This document shows, one piece after another, positions 47,156 through 59,100 of a stretch of DNA of 64,000 nucleotides (its first letter is position 1; every line of letters starts with the position of its first letter). Location of the stretch: positions 12,963,001 to 13,027,000 of the forward strand of contig NC_056409.1 of NCBI RefSeq assembly GCF_905147365.1. The letters run 5' to 3'. The translations under genes were made by a program, and so were the position numbers. The notes beneath the pieces were generated by a model that saw nothing but the letters and a program-made list of their open reading frames with translations, was not told the origin of the DNA and did not search any database. The DNA is from Aricia agestis (lineage: Eukaryota > Arthropoda > Insecta > Lepidoptera > Lycaenidae).

Positions 47156-50100
47156 CGCTTTCACGCCAAAACTACTGAACCGATTGCAATGAAATTTTGT
47201 ACACAGTTATTCTAGAGTCTGAGAAAGGACATAGGCTACATTTTGATGTGGGAAAATATCTTATTTCCATGAAAATATCGATGAAAATTACTTCGCATTG
47301 CGCGTGGCCAGCGCTCATCCCGGGGGTCCTGGGTTCGAGTCCCGCAGGCGGAACAAAAAGTTTTCAATGTTCCTGGGTCTTGGATGTGTATTAAAATAAT
47401 ATTTCAAAAATCTTAAATATATTTTATGTATAATATTATAAAAAATCCAGAAATATATCGACGCGATGCAATGAACATTTTAGTTCTAATACGATTCAAC
47501 AGATGGCGCTTTTTTTTACTTCGTTGTAACATAGAACTAATCATACTTATTAGTTATTATGTTTTTGTTTATAGTTTTTAATACGTTAGAATATTATGTT
47601 TAATAATATTATCACTTGCTATAATAATAATCAATCTATCTGATCTTATAGAACTCCTACTGCATTTCTAAGGAGTTCGAGTGTGTTGTGTTGGCCTATA
47701 TTCCATCCAGAAAATATTTTTACATTTTAATTCTAATGTATGAAAACAGATGGCGCTTTATTTTTTACTTCATTATTATAACAGAACTAATCATACCTAC
47801 TTTATTATATATTATTGTTTTTATTCATAACTAGCTGTTGCCCGCGACTTCGTCCGCGTGGACTTTAGTTTATAGTGCGCGGTGTCAACAAAATTTGTGT
47901 CAAATTTAAAAACTTTTTAAAACCCTGGTAAGTGGTACCCCTCTTAGGGCCGCGCAGCGCGCTACACCGGAATGGCAGCGCTGAAAGTGCTCGCCTCGCC
48001 GCTGCCATTCCGGTGTAGCGCGGCCCTTAATTAATCAAAATACCCAAAAACAGCTGTGCAGTGTGCACATAATCTGTACTAATATTATGAATGCGAAAGT
48101 ATCTCTGTCTGTCTGTCTGTCTGTCAGTCTCGCTTTCACGCCAAACGCCAAAACTACCGAACCGATTGTAATGAAATTTTGTATACTGATAGTCTAAAGC
48201 CTGAGAAAGGACACAGGCTACTTTTTTACTGGAAAAAAGGGTTGTAAGGGTCGTAAATTTGTTCAAAAAATTCATAATGGCGTTCATATGGCGCCGTGCG
48301 TCTTCTACATGGCGCTGACGCTTGCTCAAAAGTCTTTCTATAAGAGGTGGTATCATCATACATTTAAGTCTCGATTTTTTTCGATTGTTATATCTATTCT
48401 ACGGTATTAAATAACTCAGTACTTTATCTGTGCAGGCAGTGACGTAACCTTAAGACCAAATTTCACCAACGACTGTTAAAGTTAATGCTCGAATTAGTAT
48501 CACGTTAGCTGTTTCGTTTTTCATATGAATGAAAGAGAAGACAGGATATTTTAACAAGCTGTTAACACTAACAGACGTTGGTGAAATTGGGGCTAAACCT
48601 ATCAATGATAAATAGTTTATGGGTAAAGTTGTGTAATTGGGGGGCTAAATAAGCTTTAAAATTTGGCATAATATATAAAGTTTAACATACAAAAATGAAG
48701 TACTTATTGTTTGCACACTGCACAGCTGTATTGATTTAAGGGGTACCAGGGTTTTTTTATAAAAGCTTTTGACACCAATTTTGTTGACATCGCGCGCTAT
48801 AAACTGAAGTCCACGCGGACGAAGTCGCGGGCAACAGCTAGTATTTTATATTTTAAACGCAGCGCCGCGTCGCTTATTCTCAGGGTGAGTGGTGACGCCT
48901 TGACATTGGAAAGTTCCGGGCGAAAGTAACCGTACCTTAAGAGGATACACCAAGGGCTAGAGAAATGAAAAAAAAAGTACGTGTAATATGTATAGCTGTC
49001 TCCCTTACCTCAAGCCTATACCGCAGAACGCGATAGAGACAACTGCAGAAAATCAACGATTCGTTGTCCCCTGATTCCTTCTCCAAAACTTAACCGATTT
49101 AAGTACTTTTTTCTTTAAAGATTAGAGAAAGGTTTAAGCTCTGATCCTATGTTTTATTTTTTTTTGTATAATCTAGCCAATCTGTTTTCTGGATGTTTGA
49201 ACACAGCAGAAAAATCTGGCCATTTTTTGGGTTTTTGAACGTTCATATCTTATTTAATAATTAAATTATGAAAAAAAAGAAAACATAGGGACATTGTATT
49301 AGTGGCCGTAGATATTCAGGAAAAAAATTATAACTCTACTAGCACTATCCAGAGAGGAAACAGGGGACAACGTTTGTATGGAAAAAAGGCGGTGTGGTGT
49401 GGTGCTTAATGTTATCATTTTTAAAAGCTCATAAAAAATACGAACGAACAAAGTCAATTTAATCGATGTTAATAAATTAAATAAGAAAGTCATCACAAAT
49501 AAACATGAGTCACTAACTGATGTAGATTATTTACAACTTTACAAGTAGTTATAAGATAATAGTTATATCGTCTATCTATGTTAATCAATCCATAAATTTT
49601 ATCGAAAACTGTCAATAACATCGCGACCTAGAAGCACATAGTAGTGCTGGTTCTAGCATATTACTATTCCTATTTCTTTTATCTAGTAAAAATGCTTTAA
49701 TGTTCTCGATTCATTGCTATGTATGCCCTTAGACCCAATTTATACCGTGTCTGTTAGTGCTAGCTAGTTAACATATCATGTCTTCTCCTTCATTAATACT
49801 TGGTACTACTAATATATATTCTGTGTTAATACGAAAAACGAGAGAAGTAAAATTATATTAATTCGATCGTTAACTTTAACAGTCGTTGGTGAAATTGGGT
49901 CTTAGCATTCCCTCAGGGTGACAACGACAACTCCTTGCATTGTCTAGTCTCTTTTCGATTAAGTCTCTAGTACAAACACGTAGACCAATTTAGTGAGGTA
50001 TTAATAATAGATTGTAAAGCTGAAGTCCATTACATGGAAGCATGGAACAATAATTTTAATGGACGACACACCTGCGAGACTCATTAATAAATGCTGCGGC

Positions 50101-53100
50101 GGCGACCTCGCCTCAGCGCCACTCTAAAGGGCGTAGGTCGCGCTTCGACCTCCTACTGGATATATGTATAACTACTGCCCCTATAGTTCCGTACCTAATC
50201 CGTTATGCGAAAACTTCACCTTTACCCAAAAATCATAACGAACAAGAATCACGAACGTGTACAGGGGCTTAGGTATTTGCTTATGATTTCCCGATAATAT
50301 TATGATCGACGTCGATTGTGTATGTCATACAAGATACAACTCCCTCATCCAACGTGGAGTCTGTGAGACCTTTATCAGATTGCAATTACATGAAATTATA
50401 TTTTCACGGTCAGTCCTACAATACCCCGGTTCGCTTAAATATCACATACATTTATTGTAAATAGAGTCTGTTGTAGGTTTTTAGTTCACCTATTTTCATA
50501 TTCAACAATAGGCAAAATCATATACACAAATATAAAAGCAGTAACAGTCAACTCGGGGTTCTGTTCACTATCACGGAGGACATAAAGAAGATAGTTAGCG
50601 CTCGATCACTCGCGAGGGCCGGTCAAGGTCGGCCGACGCTGGCCACATGTTTGATGTTACTCCAATACAAATACCGTCTATACAAATACAACTAATACGA
50701 TTATATGCTAACAATGAAACGGTTGGAAGTTTAATTAAAGAAAAGACAATACCGCTGGTTTTCAAGTATTTTTTTTAATACGAAAAAGCGTGACGGTAGA
50801 CTACGACCTAACCCGCCTAATATTTTAGGTGATCTAGAAATAAAAACTAGGAAGTTGGAAACGTAAGCAGCAGTAATGGACCTTAAGACGTTAGTAAAAC
50901 TGTGAGGATAAAAGTAACAAAATATGGACTATACTCTATAATATATACCTACTATTGAAGTTTTAAGTGAATAATCGACACAATGACACATAGACCACGT
51001 TCTTATCTATCCACAACAAAAAGGTTCCTTCGCTCGTTCAAACTGATTCAAACCTCATGGCGACTGTACACTCGACGAGATCCTCGGCCGTACAAGTTTG
51101 CTCTGGTTATCCTCGCGAGAGCCAACGGGACGAGGACGAGAGCGCCCTGTACACAGTACACACTCGCGCTCGGCCTGTCTCGGGGTGTCTCGACGAGTGT
51201 GTATAGCCGCCATTAAAAACCAAAGACTATCAATACCTGGAGCACAAACTTCTGGTCGATGTACTTCTTGGCGACGTTGGGCTGGAAGTCGGGCGACTCC
51301 AGCAGGCGCAGGAAGAGCTCGTACACCAGCTGAAGGTGCGGCCAGGCCGCCTCCAGCGTGGGCTCGTCCTCCTCCGGGTCGAACTCCGCGCCATTCGGGT
51401 TGGACGACGGAGGTAATGTCCGGAACAGGTTTATGGCAAACTGTGAAAAAAAAAACAAATAATGCAAAAGAAACTGAAGAATAAACAGAGTAGAGATGTA
51501 GGTATCTAGTGAATATAGAGATAGATATAGTGCAAGTTTCGTATATTACTGCTACCGCACTTAGAGAATATATAATAATTATTTAACTTTAATTTATTGA
51601 AGAATTTTGTACCACAATTATTACGTTTTATCAAATTAAAGTTAGTTCCTTTAATCTGAGTACGACAGTAAGAGTGTGAAGACAAGACAGAGTCAAATAA
51701 ATTTCTCGGTGAGGCCAAGAATGGAAACGCGAATAAAATGATTTCATCCAACCGTCGAAGAATTTATTCTGAGTTTGACAGCAGTTAAAGTTAAAAATAT
51801 TATTGTCACATCTCTTTAGAAGCTACTTGAGTCGCAGTCGTTGTTTTACTCGACACACGGTGAAATTGCAGCCTTTTATATCAAAAACCGAAACAGTAAC
51901 CGCAACTGGGTCAAAAGAAAATGATTTTCCGTTCTAAGACGTCGCGTCATGTCACATAAAATACGTACGCTATAAAGTCTGAAAGAAAATCTTTAGCAGC
52001 TATTTACAACATCTAAAATAACAGTGACGGCACATTGCTCCTTTGCGTTGCGGAGCGACGCCACAGTGGCATTGTAGCGGCAACGCCGCCGATGTTTTGC
52101 TTACATTTTTCTATGATAATATAATGTCAAATTAATTTATCAAGCCCCATACGCTCACCGATGAACGAGACAATAGAATATCTATTGTGTCTCGTTTTCC
52201 CACGATCGACGCGTTAATAGTTGCGTTGTTGCACGCGGTTTTTTGACGAAACTACGGAGAGAAGATGAAGTGGGAGGATGCATTGCGCTGTCACCGTCTT
52301 GTACTTGGTTGACGTGCGTCGCCTCAACACATCTATGTGGCATCCAATGCGTTTTTCCGTTATGACAACACAACGCATCGTCCGTGTGAACTCGCTCTAA
52401 GTACTCGTTTTATTGACGATGTTTATAACAGCAATAAGCATTCTGGTCATCAGATTTCTGAGCCTTCAATCTTGATATTTTCTTGGTAGGTACTCATACT
52501 ACTCATATAGACTGCACTTACAATGAAATTAATTTCGCCTAGAACCTTGACCCACATGTACGGAATTTAAACGATAATGTAACATTGGACACTATAAATA
52601 CTTTCGCGGTTATGTCTGAATGGAATTTTATTTGTAAATAACCCGTTATATACCTACTAACATTATAAATGCAATGTATGTCTATCTGCTACTTCTATTT
52701 TACCAGTTTCAATGAAACTGCTGGACCGATTGAGAATAGATATACTTTGATTTGAAATAAAGGACAAAATTAGTTGATCCCGGCAAAAATTTACGGTTCC
52801 TGTGAAATAACAGAAAAGCTGAACATCTAGTAATGAATGTTACGTAATACGTTATTACCTACTGTTTAAGAGGAGTCCACACCACCGTTTTTGCATACAA
52901 ACGTTGTCCCCTGTTTCCTCCCTGGATAATGCCGGTAGAGTTATGATTTTGATCCTGAATATCTATGGCCACTATTAGCATGCCCCTATGTTTTCTTTTT
53001 TTTCATAATTTTATTATTAAAAAAGATAAGAACGTCCAAAACCCAAAAAATGGCCAGATTTTCCTCTCTGTTCAAACACCCAGAAAACAAAACTGGCTAG

Positions 53101-56100
53101 AATATACAAAAAATATAAAACATAGGAACACAGTTCAAGCCTTGCTTTAATTCCCAATGAAAAAAGTACTTAAATCGGTTATGTTTTGGAGAAGGAATCA
53201 GTGGACAACGATTCGAAGATTTTCTGTTCTTTTATTAGAACTTTTGTCGTATTGTCTCTATCGCGCTCTGCGGTGGGAGACTTGAGATTGGTGAGACAGC
53301 AATACATTTTCAAATACCTATTTTCAATTTCTCTCGCCCCTGGTGTATCCTCTTAACACCGGCCTTATGCGACCTTAAGTATTGAGCACACTGAGACGGA
53401 CCGTGCCGGGACTCATCGCAAAAATCCGCCTCCATACAATTTGTATGGAAGCGGATGCGCGTATCGCACACTGTGTCGGGGCGCAGCGGATTTCCGCTTC
53501 CATACAAATTGTATGGAGGCGGATTTTTGCGATGAGCCCCGGCACGCTAAGCCCCGGCACGACCCGTCTCAGTGTGCTCACTCCTTTACAGAGCATACAG
53601 AATCTTTAGTAATGTGTGTCACATAGAGCCTCCCAAACAGTAATTAAAGTTAGGCGGATTCTTTTAATGTATTTCGCAGCGTAGATCTTTGATAGGAGGA
53701 CTTGCGATTTTGATGCGACGAAGACGCATTGCTCAACATTATTCAAAGATGAATTTCTTCTTCGGTAAGATTGGTGTGGTAAACTAAGATTTCATTTTGT
53801 CGTAATAATCTATAGCTATCCACATAAGTCAGTCAGTCATCTATATGTATAATCAGTCAAGCGCTATTATTTTTATGCTATCATAAGAAATAATAGCGTT
53901 TAACTGAAATACGTAGTTTACGGAGAGAACAGTTCAAATCTTATTAGTCCACAGATAATAATAATTGTAAGAAACAGTAAAATAAGTTATGGTGTGCATA
54001 ATAAAAGTATTGTTGTCTGCAGTACGTTCTAATGGCTGTATTAAAGGCATTTGTGTGAGTTTTAACACGTTCCATCTGGGACTACATTTTAATTAACGCG
54101 AACTTGCATTGTTCGGTTTAAGATCTGAATAATTCTTATCTTAATCAAAATATGCACACATAAAACGGTCATGCGAATAAGAACGTTACAGTTTATTATT
54201 GCAAGCATGACACAGCATGGAGATTAAATAAAAAAAAGTCTTCAAGCTATCTACCTAATAAACGAGACTAGATAGTAGATAGACATAGGTACCGTATTTG
54301 AGAAACTACGCATTTTTAATCTATTTAAATAATTTATTTTGCTTGCAGTAGCAGTAGCTGTAGCACTAAAACTACGAGCAAAGCTAATTCCTAATTCATT
54401 GTACCGCGAATCTTAAAATTAAAAAATTCCTCTGTGTGTCCTGTTCGATTTGTGAAATAAAGTATCCCACCAAAAACATTTTCATGTAAAAATGTTGCCA
54501 AGATGAGAACATAATATTATAGTTCGTCGTGTCAAAAAGTAGTGAGATCTCATGTAGAGCCAAGTTTCTAACCTTACATACTCAACCCTAAATCTAAAAA
54601 CCTTAATTTTACCCTAAAGCGCGGCAAAATATTTGATAATAATATTATAATGTGTCAACCGCACGAGGAGAATCTATAAACTCTACACATTAGTCAAAAT
54701 CGGTGGCCTGGCCATTTATTATTAGTTACTGTATATTAAGTTTAAAGCCCTGGCGAATAACAAAATGGCCAAGCTATATCAATAATGGCAATAGGTAGGT
54801 ACTTAAATTTTTCTCAAAGTCCTTAGTTATATGTCTACTTTAATATTTAATAATAATATTAAAATAAAATAAAAAATTGAGGGGGGCTCCCACACAAAAA
54901 ACACAAATGTTTGCCTAATTTTGCTCTATAATGGTACGGATATAGGTTAAGTTGGGTTTGATAATTTTTATGTTGTTTCAGTACTTATATTATGTTACAT
55001 ACCAATTTCAGCGTTCTAAGACTTCAGGAAGTACCCTAACAGTTTTGATGATCGGCCAGTCAGTGACCAAATTGTGGATTTTTGGACACCTATAAAATCT
55101 AAAGTATAATAGCTACGATATTCAAAATTTGCGCATTTAATAACTATACTCATGTCATTATATCTTAAAAATTTCAACTATCTGGCATTATCCAAACCAA
55201 AGTTACGAGGGTTCAAAAATACGACGAAACGTTTCGAGAAAAGGTAGGTGCCCTTGCGCGCTTCGCTTGGCTCATCTTGGCGGGGGCACTCCCGTGCCCC
55301 CAGATTTTTATCTATCAAATCACACTACTGTTTTGCCTTCAAGAACAAATTCTTTAAAAATATATCTATTTTCTTGTTCACTGGGTGATTTCATTATAGC
55401 TGTATTTTGTCTTCTGACATAGAGTGTATAATGTATTATATTTGTACAGGGTGTAAAGGTTTGCACCCTGTATAGAGTTACTTATTGTATTTATTGTGCT
55501 AATAAGGTTTGTTGTTAAATGTTTGTGTTGTAATGTTTAAGTTCCTATAACTATCTTCTGTATTGGGTTATCCTGTAATAGTAGATAAGTTTGTTTAATA
55601 AATAAATGGAAAAAGCTATAAGACGGGTTTGTATAATATATAATGTATAATGCGTTACTCATCATCAACTACGCATAGATGTATAGTTGATGATGATGAT
55701 GGTTATAGTATGTTTTATGTCCAACGGCTTTTACCATATTAACCGCCTCCGGGTATATGGCCTCGGTGATGACGCCCCTCTGCGATGTGACGTACTCCAC
55801 CATCTCCAGCAGCGCCGCCCGCTTCACCTCCTTCCACTTGAGGTCGGACAGCGGCTCGTCCGCGAAGTCGAACAGCAGGCAGCATTGTCGCAGCTTCTGC
55901 ACGAATAGCTGTTCCCGTTCAGCCGCTGGTGCGTCTGTAAACAAAAGTGGACCGTGTTTTAGGGGCCATCCATAAAGTATGTCACACCTAAAAATATTTA
56001 GGTGGTTATAATTTTTAGATGTAAAATTGTGACGTCACACTAGGAGGGGCGGGGGGTCTAAAATCATGAAAATCGTGTGATGATAAAGTACGTCACACGA

Positions 56101-59100
56101 TTTTCATGATGGACGGATTGAATCCCTTATCCCGTAGAGGCACTGAATAAAATATAATGCTCGAGATGTGGTTGGCACTACCGTGCTTCCAAGATACTAG
56201 GAAATCACCGCACAAATCGTACGTGTATCATTTCAGGAAGCTTTAGATAAAAAAACAATGCAGAATCACGATCATTGCTGCTATAGTTTGAAACCAAGGA
56301 GGATCAAACTGTTGAGTAACTCTACACGTTTGTGTACATAAGTTTGTTTTGTGGTAGAGATAATAATATGGTAGAATCCTGTTATCGCAAAAAGGAGGTA
56401 CTAGAAGTAGTATGTATATAGTATATAGTCCTAGCATTGGCGCTAAATGTAGAACTTTATCTGATTTCAGAGATGTAGTAAACAACAAGTAAAGTGTGCA
56501 CTTATTAGACAGTTGAGGGCATTCTTCGATATGTGGAACAACCTGTTGAATCTGATAGCTTTGAGCTCACGTCACTCATTTCAGTTTTCCTTTGTGAATG
56601 CGAGCGAATGTGTCGCTCGTGTGGACAACTTTTTTCCACGCGAAACAAACCCAAAAGGTATGTTATGTACCTACAATCTACATATTACTACAATACATGC
56701 TTATCATGATATGAAGCGTATAAAACTTAATATATATTAAAATATTCTGCATTGTGAAAATCGTTATTAATGTAGCGATTTCAGTAGAAAGAAATTTGAA
56801 ATTGATACGGTACAGCAAAATATTTCGCTATATTAGCTTCATTTACCTCTTACGTCTGACTACATACAGCCTTATTTGGCTCCACCTTATCAACCAGAAT
56901 ACGCGTTTTACCAATTTACGTAATTCATATTTCATAAGTTGTTTTTAGGGTTCCGTATCCAAAGGGTAAAAACGATAATGGCAACAGGTAGGTACTTGAA
57001 ATTTTCACAAAGGTGGTTGGTTAGAATGTTAAGTGTACAATTTGTACATTCTCGTTGGAGGAATAAATTAAACACTGAATACTGTATCCCTGAACGCTCT
57101 ACTCTCGGTGGTGGCTGGTAAAGAAGTGAACGACAGCTCTCACGTCTGGCGGCCATATTCTCCATGCCCCCACTATAATTGGTAGTGCGGCCATCTTTAT
57201 TTAATATTTATCAATACACTCCAGTACGGTTAAATGCGTACTTTAATAATTAATAATAATATTTAAATAAAATAAAAAATTTTGGCCTTTTTTTGCTCTA
57301 TAACAGTATTACGGTACGGAACCCTTCGTGCGCGAGTCCAACTCTCACGTTAGGCTGATTTTTGTTATTTTTTTTGCGCTGAATGCAAAATGGAATTCGC
57401 TTTTAATAACACGACTGACCTTAGATAAGCTAAGAATGGCAATTTCACGGACAGGTCTTGAATCTTGATATTCTCGACTTAAAAACATTATCCTTACGTA
57501 GGTAAGTCGTTGTAGGTAAGTAGGTATACTACTAATCAACTCTTTCGACCTTTGTTATAAGAATGCTAATAGGTAGTAAGTACCGGTACCTTCAAAACTA
57601 GTTGATAACTTTACAGATCAGCCTTATAGCGAATTACAACTCAAAAATTGACCCCCTTACTAATAAAACAATAAGTTGTACTTATACAATGTTTTGTTCT
57701 TGTTTGATACGTTACGAAAGTCGCTTGAAAGACAAGGACAAAACATTGTTCATCTATGTAATACCGGTTTCGGTGACGGTGGCCGGTTTCATTGAAACCA
57801 GACCAGGTACGCAGGAGTACTTTTATAGTGCCCAAGTGTGTGCGCAGTACACAAGAGCACTCTCTATTCCTTTACTCTCATAACCCAGTGGGACGGAAGA
57901 CCGACACGACTGGCGAGAGATCAGGCGCAGGACCGACTTTTTACATGCCCATCCGACGCATGGATCATCTTACTTGTCAGACAATCAGATGATCAGCCTG
58001 CATTGTCCTAACCAAACTTGGAAATAACATGTTTCCAACGCGGGATTCGAGCCCACGACCTCCGGAGTCGAGAGCGACGCTCTAACCACTAGACCACGGA
58101 GGCGTTATTGATTGCGTTCATCTATGTATACTGAATACAGCGTGATTCTTTTAAAAGGAGGTAAATATGTAACAACAATAACTAGATGACGCCCGCAACT
58201 CCATTCCGCCAAAATTCGTTTATCGAGCGGGAACCGTACACTTTTCCGGAACGGAAAGTGCCTCATGTCCTTTCCCGGAACTCAGAATATCTCCATACAA
58301 AATTTCAGAAAAATCGGTTCAAATCGGGAGTGAAGAAGTAACAGACAGACAGAGACAGACCGACAGACACACTTGCGTATTTAGAACATTATTATGGACT
58401 TTTGTTCACACATCGCACTATTTCAGTGACATAAAACGTTAATTCGAGTACATTTTGGGGTCGGCGAAGAGCGACAGAGGTTTTGTTGCGATGTGGAACA
58501 GCCAGCCGACAGTCGCGAACAACTGAGCACTGAGCAGGGTAACTAAGAACAAAGAAACGTACATTATTCAAGCCGGTACAATTATGTAACCCCATCCACA
58601 GGACCTACTTTACATTCACAAACAGAATTCTACAGACTACAACATTTTTTATAACTTTTGCATAATAGAAAAATATGTTAGGGCCTGTTTCACCACTTCC
58701 TGATAAAGTGCCGGATAGGCTATCCACGGCTTTTTTGACAGATTCTCCATACTCTATCTGTCAAGTTAAGTGGTGGATAGCCTATCCAGCACTTATCAGA
58801 AAGTTGTGAAACAGGCCCTTACAATCGTAATTCGTAACTAATGATTAATGAAGTTCTCTTATAGGTTATGGGCCAGTTATAAAACGTTAACAAAATGTTT
58901 TTGTTCCGCGCGGGCATCGAAAGGTAGACTTTTGACTTGTGTTTTGTGGATGTATGCATCCACAAAACACAGGTCAAAAGTAGTTTCTGACAGTGTGAAA
59001 TATGTATACTTTGGTGGTGTGCACTTATTAGGGTTGATTCAGACCGCAACGCGACGCGGACGCGTAGATGCATTTCTAAATTTGTATGGATTTGACAGAT

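Larger units (their letters stand above)
47831..48842. mobile_element. Two inverted Helitron-like 3' ends facing outward
   Basis: The left end reads ACTAGCTGTTGCCCGCGACTTCGTCCGCG and the right end is its inverse, each carrying an imperfect hairpin about 8 bases from CTAG followed by T. The arms match for about 150-200 bp (GTCAACAAAATT, CCCTGGTA, CAGCTGTGCAG). The middle holds a GGGCCGCGC MITE, another microsatellite-bearing unit and a TTA-type MITE. Confidence 0.7.

Noticed and set aside
46549..47394. Two identical 65-codon frames 648 bases apart
   Set aside because: They arise from the tandem duplication of a non-coding Helitron-like unit.
53310..53626. Four overlapping frames repeating MYGSG/TNCMEAD
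   Set aside because: Palindromic MITE read on both strands; no protein signal.
58030..58103. Possible tRNA gene on the minus strand
   Set aside because: A and B boxes are present but the acceptor stem has no pairing 3' strand and the sequence runs on into a SINE body.
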